Of a stretch of 64,000 bases of DNA, positions 11,557 through 22,425 are shown piece after piece. Under the pieces are notes generated by a model that searched no databases, had not been told where the DNA came from, and saw only the letters and a list, made by a program, of their open reading frames with translations. Source of the stretch: Mytilinidion resinicola (lineage: Eukaryota; Ascomycota; Dothideomycetes; Mytilinidiales; Mytilinidiaceae); the NCBI RefSeq assembly GCF_010093595.1, contig NW_022985453.1, positions 645,745 through 709,744 on the forward strand, in the 5' to 3' direction. Position 1 is the first letter of the stretch, and each line of letters starts with the position of its first letter. A program made the position numbers and the translations under genes.

Positions 11557-12547
11557 ATGCTCACCGGCCTAGCAGTGGTCCTGATACTAGCTATCTTCCT
11601 CCAATTCATCCCCTTCGACGGCTACTTTCAAAGTTACCTCAAAACTTCTCCTAGTACAGCCGTCAACATGAGCACTCCACGCGCTTTCACCCTCAGCAAG
11701 GAGATCTTCAACCCGAGCCTGTACAAGCTGGTTCAGTCTACCTGGTTTGGAGGTCTTCCCGAAGGCGCTCGAGCTCCGACTATGGAGGTCGCGAAGGTAC
11801 GTGGCATTCAATTGAGTGTTCTTTGTGGTCTTCTTTCTAACTGGACTTTAGAAATGGTGGGGAAATGGAGTCCCCCCCGAAGAGAAAGCCGCCTTCGACA
11901 CAATCTGCCGCTCCAACTTCCTCTCTGCCCTCGAATCCATCGGTCCTGAGAAGTATCCGCTCTCCCAGGTGCCCTCCTCTGCGATTGCCGAACCCTTCCT
12001 CCGCGAGATCAGCGAGCAGTCACCACAAGACGAAGGCGCTGAGAGCGCGTCTGAGAGCGCGTCCACGGCCTTGAGTCTCATCTTGATCCTCGACCAGATG
12101 CCACGCAACATCTTGCGCACACCGTCAACACTCCCACTGGTCTACAATCACTATGACACCATCGCTACTGCTGTCATGGCGAGCCTCCTTTCGCCCAACA
12201 GCACTATGCCGCGTCTCGATAAGCACCCCCTCTACCGTCTCTCGTCAGCCCACCGCTTCTGGTTCTATATGCCTCATATGCACTCAGAGTCTCGTGAGCT
12301 CCACAAGCAGCTGGCTGGTGTGCTTGACGAGTTTCGGAGCGAGCTTGTTGAGGCTGGAGCAGAGTGTGAGGCTTCCCTCGGATACTTCGATAGAGCGGCG
12401 AATTTTGAGAAGATCCACGCCAAGATAATTGAGAGGTTCGGAAGATATCCCTACAGGAACGAAGTCCTAGGCCGAGAGTCGACTGAGGAGGAGGCGAAGT
12501 ACCTCGCAGATGGAGGGGAGACTTTCGGTGTGGGCAAAAAGGGTTAG
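11557..12547 (+). CDS. DUF924 family protein with N-terminal membrane anchor
   Basis: Two exons (11557-11796, 11852-12547) give 311 aa. The first 20 residues (MLTGLAVVLILAIFLQFIPF) form a hydrophobic signal-anchor-like segment. A later in-frame Met (MSTPRAFTLS) could start a soluble form. The body has the DUF924 signatures KWWG, LSLILILDQMPRNILR, RFWFYMPHMHSE and the C-terminal KIIERFGRYPYRNEVLGRES-type motif. The family is known from bacteria and fungi, has a TPR-like helical fold and has no established activity. No partner is suggested by the neighbours. Confidence 0.88.
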
Positions 12548-13395
12548 GGTCTTTTGACACTGCGATGACACCGTCGGGATGGGCTCTGATTCCCCTAAAA
12601 CTGCTAACGGCTAACTCATAGATGTCATGATCCGGGGTCTTGATAAGGAGGATTGATATCCGAACCTTCTTTCCAGTGTTTCATGCGGGCAGGTGACAAT
12701 TTCAGGAGCGGCCCAAGGTGCCGCAGCCAAGCTATGTCTCCTCTAGCTTCTACCATGATTTGGGCGTTGAAAAAGGGTATCCTAGACGGCTTCTCCATTT
12801 ATGATATCCAAAAAACCAATTTCCTTTCTTCTACAAATTCAAACTCAACTCAACCTTTGTTATTGAACTCCTCAAAACAGGGTGAAAGCTAACACATTAA
12901 ACCCGGTATTAGGATAGCAGGCCATGTATGTACGTTTTTGCCGTGCCTTGTAAGCATTATTGGACCTCCAGCAACGAGATGAAACGCGATATACTATGTA
13001 AATACATATGGCCTCTGGGCGTACCTCATAGGTAGTGTGCCAAGTAATCATAGTGTTACAAAGGTTTTTGGTCCATGAAAAGGCGCATTCCAAACAATAA
13101 GCATTGCCATACGAAGGTCCAGTGTCGTATAGTGTGGAAGTCACCGATAGACTAACCATTAGATGCGTCTTGGAGCTGCACGTTGCTTGTCAAGACGTAT
13201 CAATGAGGCTGGCACATGACGAAACTGATTGGATGCCATCATGCAGTCTGCAAATGCGCCTGGCGAGGCTGCATCCGAGAACATCGACTCAGCCTCTTTA
13301 GCCTTTCTTTTTAATCTGCCTTTTGAGTCTCGTCGCAGTCATCTCCACTGAATTTCCCGTCACATTTTACCTGTCCTTTGGTTATTACTGTTATC
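12548..13395. other. Intergenic; no gene seen
   Basis: Open frames are below 100 codons and have no recognisable features. It marks the change from housekeeping genes to the accessory island. Confidence 0.6.
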
Positions 13396-15368
13396 ATGGC
13401 GGCCATCGCTGCGTTCTCTGTCGCAGCAAATGCCATCAGCCTTGCGGACATCGCTTTCAAGCTCGGCAAGGAAACCTTCGAGATTTACGATCGCCACCGC
13501 CATGCTGCCCAGAGCGTCCCTCGACTACTGTCCGAGCTCCAGGCACTCATGTCCGTTATATCTCACACGCAGATGTTCCTCCGCGACTTTGAGAAGTCTC
13601 CCTTTGCAGTCGACGACAGGCAAATACTGCCAAACTTGCAGACGATACTTACACTCTGCGAGAACGAATTCAGGCAACTACGCAAGATTGCTAGCGAGGT
13701 CAAGCTTGCAAATGGAGATTCGTGGCTGGAGCGATTACGGAAAAGCTGGCGATGGGCAGCTGAAGACAAGAGCGTGGAAGATGCAAGTGTGCGTCTGCAT
13801 AGGCTGGGGACAAACCTCACAGCAGCCCTGTCTGTCACGGGAAGGTATGTTATCTGGCGATATGCTGCAAAGCTAAATACTGACCGATCCGCGGTAGGCA
13901 ACAAGATATCGCCATTCGCAAGGAGATGCAAGCCACGAGGAACGACATCGCTACCCTCTTCCAGACTTTCACCCAATACACAGTATCGGTGACGACGAAG
14001 GCCCCTATTCATCACCAGGCGTCTCGCCAGATCAAGTCTATCCGGCATAGTAAGAAACGGGGTCTAATGATCACGGCGTCAAAAGGAACGACAAGCCACT
14101 CGAATGCACGCAATATCACTCGCAAGGTGGTTCCAAGTGCTCCGCCAAACCTTAAAGTTGTCGAGTCCTCTACCTACGATTTGGAGCTTCGGTCATTCCA
14201 GTCTTACGCTTCCCAGTTATCGCAAATTGGACTCATCGAAAACCAAGATCAGACGATAGCACTTGAAGCTGAACCTAAAGTGCTGGAACAAGTCGCCTTG
14301 CCTTTGATTCTTCTTAGAAAGTCTCTTCGCCTGGCATTTGACGTTCTAGTCTCTTCAGAGGATGTCATCCTGTCTGAGAGTGAATGCGTTTACATCAAGA
14401 ATGTTTTGGATCAACTTCTCGCCTCGTGTCACAATGCATCCGCGGATTTCCTTTCTCGGAATTCAACGGTGTCGCAAGATTCCAGCCCACCTTTGAGGCC
14501 AGTGGTGCGGACAGCATTGAAACCGTCAAATCCTTCAAGGCCCACGTCGTGGTCGCTACAATCCACGCCAATGACGTTAATTCGGCAGAAATACGCGACT
14601 ACGACTCCCCTCGGTTGCCTTGAAGTAGATGTTGCCGCGCTCAGAAATTCGTTCACGCATCAACTGGAGAACCAAGTTCTTGCTTTCTCGTTCTCCTTTC
14701 GGCCAACTCAATTATTAGCCCGAAGTGCGGTTTCGGTCACGTACATGTCGAACCTGATGTTTCGGCTTAGCACGGAGCCGCCAATTAATCGCATTTATCC
14801 TCGTCGTGACCCATACCTATGGACAGGGTCACTAAGAATGTCCCTCAATCAAGGCGATACCGCTTCCTATCTAGCAGTAGCCGAACTAATGTCATCCACC
14901 ATCAATCGTATTGACACACTAGCAGAAAGGAGCTTGGAGACTTACGAGTTACGGAAAGAAGCAAGTAATATTCTTCAACGCATGAACAGGACCTGGCCGA
15001 TCAGAATAGGCGATATCCAGCTCTGGAGATATGAGACGATTGGTGCAAACAACAAACCACAGATAGCATGGACTCTTGCGCGCTACCTCCAAGAGGCCTC
15101 CAATGAAAGGTACTTTTCGGCGCTACATGATACATTGCGCTCCTACATGGTCGATCTTCGACCCTCAACTTTCGACATACTTGATACTCCGAAATTTGAC
15201 AATTACGGTAAAACACACAAAGTCTTTTCTAACATGGCATATGTGGACACGGAAAATGAAAGTGAGCTCTGGAGGACACTCCCGATGACCAAGCTCGATC
15301 TCAATACACAAACCCAGGTCTCACTTGAAAGTAGAAATGTGGTTAAGTCCATTGAAGACTTTGACTGA
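13396..15368 (+). CDS. Protein with STAND-type fungal N-terminal domain
   Basis: Two exons (13396-13844, 13898-15368) give 639 aa. The N-terminus, MAAIAAFSVAANAISLADIA then FKLGKETFEIYDRHRHAAQS, followed by alternating helices to about residue 130, resembles the helical Fungal_N / Helo-like domain that heads many NLR-like (STAND) and ankyrin proteins. A short coiled stretch (IAIRKEMQATRNDIATLF) follows. The second half (for example PTQLLARSAVSVTYMSNLMF) resembles the middle region of such proteins. No NACHT/NB-ARC P-loop or ankyrin repeats follow, so this is an effector-plus-linker protein or a truncated receptor. It stands next to a SERAC1-like hydrolase and a HET pseudogene, parts that also occur in fungal non-self recognition proteins. 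Function is inferred from domain only. Confidence 0.65.
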
Positions 15369-15981
15369 ACATGATAAAGTAGCCTCGGTCTAAGAGATCG
15401 CTCCGCAAAGTTGCAGTTTCGTTAGGAAAAACCTTGTAGGATGATACCTGTGCGAAGGGGGTCGCATTACATTGGATTTAGTGATCAAAGAAATTCATGC
15501 GTTTTACCATCTCGAACGAACCTTGAGCTTTATGTGCTTGCGCGCCTAACTGCTCTATACAAAGACTGATTGTGTAGCTCCTGATGTTATGCTTTCTGGG
15601 TGTACCTCAAAATGCGTCCAAACGTCGTCTCAATGATGACCGCGCGCTCTTGGATATAAAAGTCGAGATCACGTGAAACAGGTAGTACGACACCGCAATG
15701 TGCACATGAATACTTTCCTTCCCTGTTCAAAGAACTGAGCTGGAGCTGCGCTGGAGTAAGCGCATCCTCGGTCGGGACTGAGTGACTGAGCAGCTCGTCG
15801 GAACCCCAATTTTGGGCCCTGTATTCGACTTAGAGGGCTGAGACTGGGGTCCTCATCCTACCTCCGATTCCGGAAGCCTGCCAGGTTCCAGTCCTAGGGC
15901 CCTAATTCCCGAGTAAACTTAACCCTCCGATAGAGAATAGCGCAAAGCTGGTCTGCACTTTATCAGCCATGCAAGGGTACA
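15369..15981. other. Intergenic; no gene seen
   Basis: No gene was recognised between the STAND-type gene and the small transposon. The sequence is unremarkable apart from a CT/GG-rich stretch near 15800-15900. Confidence 0.6.
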
Positions 15982-16265
15982 ACTCAGGTTGAAAATTGAT
16001 GTGAACTCTGTCTTATTTCGGGGGCCCGAAGGCCAAACTATATACTACGTAGGAAGTGACTGTATGCATAGGCAGAAGCACTAATTGGAGGCAGCAGTAG
16101 GCAGCATTAGGCAGGGTAGGTCACCGTACCCCAACCCCTCTCTGTAGAAGTTGTAACTGGCTAGGCATGTAGGCAGCTACTATGCCAGCAACTCCAAGTC
16201 TGTACGTAGGTGACCGTGAACCGTATGAGTTGTTGATCCTAGGTTGTAGCTGTTACAACCCGAGT
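15982..16265 (+). mobile_element. Small MITE-like transposon (ACTC...GAGT ends), copy 1
   Basis: The 284-bp element begins ACTCAGGTTGAAAATTGATG and ends TACAACCCGAGT. It is flanked by an exact 5-bp target duplication GTACA (15977-15981 and 16266-16270). It shares its first about 30 bases and a stretch ending GATCCTAGGTTGTAG near its right end with the copy inside the HET pseudogene. No coding capacity. The superfamily is unassigned, because 5-bp duplications with these ends fit none I know well. Confidence 0.85.
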
Positions 16266-16270
16266 GTACA

Positions 16271-16757
16271 GCCACAGGTGGATACTTCGAACGTCGTCTA
16301 AAGCTCCCATCCTTCAGTCTCGAATTTCCTTTATTTATATTATAACACAAGGCCTACAGCTCTCATCAATAGTTAAAACAAACGCGACACTATAACGGAA
16401 ACAACAACTTTTAGAATCCACCACTTAATAGACACTTTCCATGGCAGCATTCCGCTCCTTGCGCCCTACTGAGTTGATAAGGACTTGGCCGAGAGTCTTA
16501 AAACGCGGTTGAGTTGGCTTCTCGCCGGTTTATTCTAGTACAAAGGGGCTGTTTTGCAGGCTATAACACGCACTCACTATACCACAGAACCACCACCACG
16601 CTGCTGCAGTAATGCAGCGATGTAGAGACGCAGCAGCGCAGATACACACATAATTAGACATATTGGAACCCAGTAAATTGTTGCTGCTAGCACTGTAGAC
16701 CTTGTTAATAAGCGGTATACAGGACCCGACGTCGTGGCCTTTGGCCTCAACACAAGC
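16271..16757. other. Intergenic; no gene seen
   Basis: This lies between the transposon and the 3' end of the hydrolase gene. No open frame of note; AT-rich near 16320-16380. Confidence 0.6.
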
Positions 16758-18554
16758 CTAATGAAAGCACCACCACCACCACCCCCTCTCATCATTAACC
16801 TTCTTCAGTTTCTCGCTTTCTTCCTTCTTCTCTTTCGCATCTTTCTGTTCCCCATACCGCCTATGAAGTTCAACAGCCAGAATTACTTTGCGTTTATGAA
16901 GCTTTTCTTCCAGAACCCTGACAATTTCTAACGTCTTCAAGGGGAACCCAATCGCCGTGCATGCCGAGCATGGAACGGAAACAGTTGTTGCAACCTCGAG
17001 ACGCCTAACTGCACGACTTGTCCGATAAAATTGCGCATCCAGAATCTCGACCTGGAGGCGTCGGATATCGTGAAGAGAAACACAAGCCTGAACTCCCTCG
17101 TCCGCCTTCACGCATACCTCTTGTCTGGTCGGTAGACTCGGCGTCGGTATGAAGATCCTTAGTACGAAGCCGGTCAAAAACATCCATGAGAGCAGATTCA
17201 GGATCTCTGCATTCCATGATGTAAGCGTCCAGATGATAGTTCCCCAGTTTTGCGCCGCGACTTCCAGTTGACTGAGAAGTTGACTTTCGGCGGAGGTACT
17301 CCCAGCGTCTCCTACGACGTCATTGGCATTTCTGATAGCGGACAGCGTGTCCATTGGTTCTTCCTCCACTTCTGAGAGGCTTGATTAGAATAGGCCTACA
17401 GTTTCTCCGAGAATATTCGCACACACCATCTGAGTACCAGGACTTCATTCTGCGAAATTCATCTTCTTGCTCGGCAACTGCTCGCGTATTCCTGGTACAG
17501 TCAACGGCTCCTTTTGCCATTTTCTGCAAGTTTGCGGCAACCTTACGAAAATCCGGGTCATCCTCGCCTTTGAACTTGCACACCGTCTTATGATCTCGAT
17601 TGAGATATATACAAATCCCCTTCGAATCCTTAAGCCCAAGGGTGGCTGAGACAGGATTAACGACCTCTCCTCGTAAGCTTTATTTCATTAATGAAGCTGC
17701 CACAGATTTACTCACTACTCCCACGGGGAGGCTCGAAATGTTCTTCTCCAATGTCTCGCAGACATTCAGATATATGTACTGCTCTAAGAGCGGGTTAAAG
17801 CGCTCTCTTAGATCACGATGAAAGCTACTAGACCTGTCAACGCTTGCAAGGAACGAGTTTCTCGTTGTAAGGCCACATGAAGCTAGAATGGAGCCTCGAT
17901 GTGGAGTACCAAAACATGCGATACCGTAGGTGAACGTCAAAATCCCGACGTATATTCCTTCACTCTCATTTGCCTTTGCAAGCGCCTGAAGAATCACTCT
18001 CGGTTAGTCATATTTATTTTCACCTTCGGGCATAGGACAAGGAGTCAAGCTGCACGCACCTCTTTGGCAATGATACCACCGAGACTATGCGCAATGAAGA
18101 TAATCGGGCGCGAGTTAGTCTTCTAGAGAACACTCACCAATCAATACAAGTCTACCACGAAGCTTTCCTTCTTATCATACCTCCCGCTGCAGCCAAAGGG
18201 AATTCAAAAGATTCTTAGCCTGCTCCTGTACGTCTGCACATGACGAGTTGAAGAACACGTTCGCATTATACTCGAAAGCCAACATCCGTGCCCTCGGGAT
18301 GCTGCATGGCAACATGTGTTCGTCCCGGAGCCAGTGCGTGCGGGACTCTTCATCAGTCCAAGTATTGTCCGCGTGAGCGATATTGCTCATGGGGTTCATG
18401 CCATGGATAGCGACGATGCTTTGCAGTCTTAGCAGATGCAAAGATCTTTAGTTATGTCGAACTTACTCAATTTCTGGATGCTCATGGCTATACAGCTGCT
18501 TCAGCGCCTAGACCAGGTTAGAAGGGCGGGTTGATGAAAAGGGAGACGGACCAT
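16758..18554 (-). CDS. SERAC1-like alpha/beta-hydrolase with C-terminal membrane segment
   Basis: Seven exons (18552-18554, 18467-18507, 18181-18427, 18060-18122, 17712-17985, 17427-17645, 16758-17371) give 486 aa. The start is MALKQLYSHEHPEIE; the first exon is just the ATG and is the weakest call. The hydrolase domain shows IVAIHGMNP (oxyanion region), RARMLAFEYNANV, the nucleophile elbow IIFIAHSLGGIIAKE and the GIACFGTPHRGS strand. It ends with LKDSKGICIYLNRDHKTVCK. Fungi use this domain alone or as the N-terminal effector of NLR-like receptors. Here no nucleotide-binding domain follows. Instead a hydrophobic stretch (NLLSWMFLTGFVLRIF) and a charged helical tail (RVLEEKLHKRK...KEKKEESEKLKK) end the protein. 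Exon joins all keep frame. Confidence 0.75.
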
Positions 18555-19043
18555 GATTTGGATCCTTGACTTGAATCGTAATACAGCTGGAGCAAGATGA
18601 AGCACTGATAGAAACTAAATGGCATCGAAGGCTGCATCCAAGTCTTTTCTGCGTATGTTCAGCCTTACCCCGCCGTAGCGGCTGTGCCTCAAGTATAGAT
18701 CAATTGGGAGGGTCGGCGGTCAGCAGATCCTTGGCAACAAGTCTTCAGCCTTTGCTGGCGTCTGATTCGTTTCATTGTGTTCTAATATGTATGCATAGAT
18801 GACTCAGGCCATAACACTCCAACATCGACTTTGCAGCGTTGTATGATAGCTAGCATGACGGCGATGAGCTGCAATTGGTGGATGAGGTATCACCACTTTT
18901 ATTTCTAAAAGTTTGCAAATTTTTGTTAATAATCAAAGCTCTACGGCAAGGTCATCGCCTGACTTCCGCGGCGGCGGCCAGGACGACGGTTGGACACTCT
19001 CACCGGAGCTGGATGATTGATCTACTCGACTGCACAATGCCTA
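18555..19043. other. Intergenic; no gene seen
   Basis: This is the upstream region of the hydrolase gene. No repeat or gene was recognised before the dispersed repeat begins at about 19044. Confidence 0.55.
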
Positions 19044-19185
19044 CCATAGATATCCGTACACTTTCCTGCCACTGTCTGTGTGGTTCCATTGTATGAGACA
19101 GCGGATACACTTCTAATCTGCGTGTGCCCTGCTAACGGTGTCTGGTAGCCTCACGAGTGTACTAGTTGTCCGAAATGTTGAACTT
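19044..19185 (+). repeat. Dispersed repeat, copy B
   Basis: This aligns with 535-690: ATCCGTACACTTTCCTGCCA, CTGTCTGTG, ACACTTCTAATCTGCGTG, GCCTCACGAG, GTCCGAAATG. Differences are mainly transitions and small gaps. Non-coding. Confidence 0.6.
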
Positions 19186-19355
19186 CCCTCTCATTCGGTA
19201 ATACTGAAAAAAGAAAAAACATGAAGCTCGTTAAGCATCGGTAAACGAATGCACCGATTCCGTTGACTGAAGAACCGAATATCTTGACACAGCGCAGAAG
19301 AAAAGTCTGCTCATGTGTCGGTGGCGGGTATAGTTGGAATCGAGTACGGCCCTGC

Positions 19356-21851
19356 TTATGCAATCCGTGTATCCTCCCACCTCACAATGGCCCCCCTCTC
19401 TTCAGGATACTCGTACCACGGATACGACCCATGCGGTGGTCCATCGTGCTCATAAAACTTGAAATGGCCCACGCGTTCATTCGTCGCCGGATCCTCTATT
19501 TGCCCCAAAAGAATACCGGGCATATCAGGCCACTCGCGGAGTATCAGAGCAACGCATTTGGAATGTCTGCTAGTCAAGAAGAACTCGCCGAGCATGGCGA
19601 GTGATGGCTTGTCGCCGATACTATATAATGACATCGGGAGATATTTCTCGTTCACGTCGAAGAGGCGTTCGTGGATTTGAACATGGGTTGGTGGAGAGTT
19701 AGAACTAGCTTTCTTGATGATCTCTTCGTGTTCTTCCGCCCAGGGCAGGACTGAGCCTTTGAATTCAAAAGATATTGTCGAGAGAGGAAACGTGTTGCAC
19801 CAGAGATAGTCGGGATGGTACCCGCCGGCATTGTACTCGACATCGTCGGTCACGTAACTGAAGAAATCACTATCATCTTTATATGAAAGTTCCATCTTGA
19901 ATACATCCTCATGATCCGGATCCAGTTTCCACTCTGCCCAAGTCCAGCTTGGAAGAACGTGTCGGCGGATGCTAGCTTCGGAATTCCAGTCCAGACCAAA
20001 AAGAAGTTTCTCTGTAATGTTGAGTTGGGTCTTCTCCGGGCTCCAATGTCTGAAGGCGGCCTGGGGAAAGATTGGAACCCCTAGTATATTCTCAACCGGG
20101 TTTTCCATCATGGCAAATCTCCGGAGTATGCCATTGAAAGCATGGAGAGAGTCGTAATCGTTTGTCAGATTCCGTTGGATGTAATCACGAATTCGAACTA
20201 TGAGATCCCTTGGTAGTTGGCCAACTCGGCACTTTGGAAAAACCGTTGAAATCCAGCATTTCTTACTTAGCTCTTGCAGATCATCATCGGGCATTGCAGC
20301 CAGTGGTATGTCCAAAGCTTCGAAGCAGTGCATGGTGTTGCATTGAAAGCTCATTCCCTCGTCTGTAAAAACAGGCTTCCTCGTTGAACACAACTTCTTG
20401 GTAAGTCCACCCTTGGGTGTTCCAATGCGAGCACTTTATGTCATTCACAATGTCAAATGAGACTAGAGCAATGATTCTCGGGCCAACCGCTACGCAAGGG
20501 TGAGTATATTCTCGTAGCCTACAACCTGCGCCTGGTAGGCCGTGATCGGGATTCTCGCCTTCGGCGTCGACGAGGGTAAGTACTGACTTCTCGTAGACAA
20601 GGCTTACGTCATGCATAAGCTTATGCTTCTGGGGTTCGGTTCGTGGAACGCAGTACCTGTCTATCCACAAGTATCGATAGACTCAGGTTGCAGCACTACA
20701 ACCTAGGATCAACAACTCATATGCCAGAAAGCTACTCTCCGAACATCAGCTGTAGAGAACCCAGCTGAAATCTCAGCTGTAGAGAACCGAGCTGAAGCCT
20801 CAGCTGTGCAGGGCTCATCTGAACTTACTAGCGCGCCACCCTGGGGGTGGCCCCCTTCCTTCCCCTAGTATATATACAACTAGCTAGACGTCTATAGAAA
20901 TCAGAGTTCACATCAATTTCAACCTGAGTGATAGCCAAGGGCGTTGACTACTTTAATGGCGTCCTCGATAGTTGCCGGCAGCTTATTTGACAAGAATACC
21001 ATGTAGATTTCGGCTCCAGTTGCGTTGCTATTATCCCGGACGTAGCTGAGAGTGAGACACCCCTGAGACGGATCGTGCGGAACGACTTGACGAGTGACGC
21101 AATCAACCACGAGAAGACCTAGAACTTGAGAGTCCTTGCTGGGTTTACAATGCCTTCGGTGATGTTTTTCGCAGGACTCTAGCCAGTTCTTCACAATACT
21201 CCAATCGACAGCTTCCATAATGGGCCGTCCAGACACAACATCCGGGCCTCCCGTCGGTATTATAAAGGAGTTAGTATTCCAGTTAGAAATATAGCGGGAA
21301 TATATCTTTTCTTGCTCAATTGAGAGAATAGTAGTGTCTTTCGAGATACTAGACAGAAATGTCTGTGGCACTGGCTGTGCCACCAAATGCCATGTTTTAT
21401 GATTAGGGTAATGACTCAGTGACTGCATTTGGCGCATCACTTTACATAAGCCGCAGTCTAATGATCGATATGTGGAGTGTAGTGCACGGACTCGGGTGCC
21501 ATACCCATCTGTGCATCTCTGTTTAATGTCTTTCATGCGAAAGATTCCATCCAGGTCCAGATTTTGACAAGATTGGCACAAGTTGCTGTAATGATCTGCG
21601 CCGTCCTGGACTGGGGATTGGAGCTGCTGGAGGTCCGCCGTGACACCCTGCATAGGTGTCATTCGTCCATGATTTTCAATTTGAACCCTTTTGGTAGTTT
21701 CATGACGGTTGACATGATCTTCTGGCGGCCGCTTCTGTCTTGTCCTCGATGAAGTTGTTGGGGTCGACGACCCCTCAGGAGAACCTTGGGAAACCAAATT
21801 GTGGCCACTCACGGGCAAATCTGGGGACTGACGCGCCATGTGCGTCTCCAT
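19356..21851 (-). pseudogene. HET-domain (heterokaryon incompatibility) gene broken by a transposon and a frameshift
   Basis: The gene starts METHMARQSPDLPVS and has the usual Cys-rich leader (NLCQSCQNLDLDGIF, RSLDCGLCKVM). It reaches the HET domain at GLLVVDCVTRQVV, LTLSYVRDNSN (the usual SYxWG tryptophan is R) and LPATIEDAIKVVNALGY. There the frame is cut at 20930 by a 249-bp transposon with a GATAG duplication. Past it the domain resumes exactly (RYLWIDRYCVPR, SLVYEKSVLTLVDAEG, GWTYQEVVF). At about 20375-20393 a one-base frame change is needed to go on with RKPVFTDEGMSFQCN. The C-terminal region then stays open to the stop at 19356. HET proteins trigger cell death on fusion of unlike strains. 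With both lesions this copy cannot make a full product. Confidence 0.88.
20681..20929 (-). mobile_element. Small MITE-like transposon (ACTC...GAGT ends), copy 2, inserted in the HET gene
   Basis: The 249-bp insert is bounded by ACTCAGGTTG and CAACCTGAGT, a perfect 10-bp inverted repeat. A 5-bp duplication GATAG lies on both sides (20676-20680 and 20930-20934). Removing the insert and one GATAG restores an uninterrupted GYRYLWIDRYC reading in the host gene, which proves the insertion point. Inside are repeated CAGCTG/GTAGAGAACC units able to fold. It is inverted relative to the copy at 15982-16265. Confidence 0.95.
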
Positions 21852-22425
21852 GATGTCGAGACGAAGTCCTCCGGCTTATGGTTGGTTTACCCCCCCACAG
21901 CGTGTCTAGCGAGCAAGGGTGTAATCCGTGCAGTGGTATCCGTGTGCCCAAACTTATGGCCCAGTACTGTACGGCTCATAAGCGGATGTTGTGAAGGTTC
22001 ACTGGAGTGTTCTATCGGAATGGTTACAGCAGCCCGGGGTAGGCCGAATGAAATAGCGGGGGTTAGTACCTGTCGAGAAAGCCGTAGACGGAATGTTCGA
22101 GGAGCTATCCACTCTGGGGAGCCTTTGGAAAGTCGTGAATGAGTTGAAGTCGGTTCGTGGAGGTGGGAGGAAGTCTGGCAAACTTGGCAAGCCTCCTTAT
22201 GCACGCCTCCTCTCGTTCTACTTCGGGCAAGTGGGGGCCCTTACGCGCCTGTGTAACCAGCTGCGCCTGAGTTTTCGCTTCTCGGATATCCGTGTGAAGT
22301 CCAGCGTCTTAAGATCTGCTCGGAGACTTCAAGTAGGTATATAGCCAACAGACCCGTTTATTTCAAGCAGAGTATCAACCCTAAGCCACAGCAGCAAGGC
22401 TTTTAAAGTTCTACCATAACGGCCA
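21852..22425. other. Intergenic; no gene seen
   Basis: This is the upstream region of the HET pseudogene and the 3' side of the APH gene. Small frames on both strands overlap each other and have no signal. Confidence 0.6.

Noticed and set aside
15982..20929. One 5-kb composite transposon bounded by inverted copies of the ACTC...GAGT repeat, carrying the hydrolase gene
   Set aside because: Each small copy has both of its own ends and its own, different, exact 5-bp target duplication (GTACA and GATAG). They are two independent insertions.
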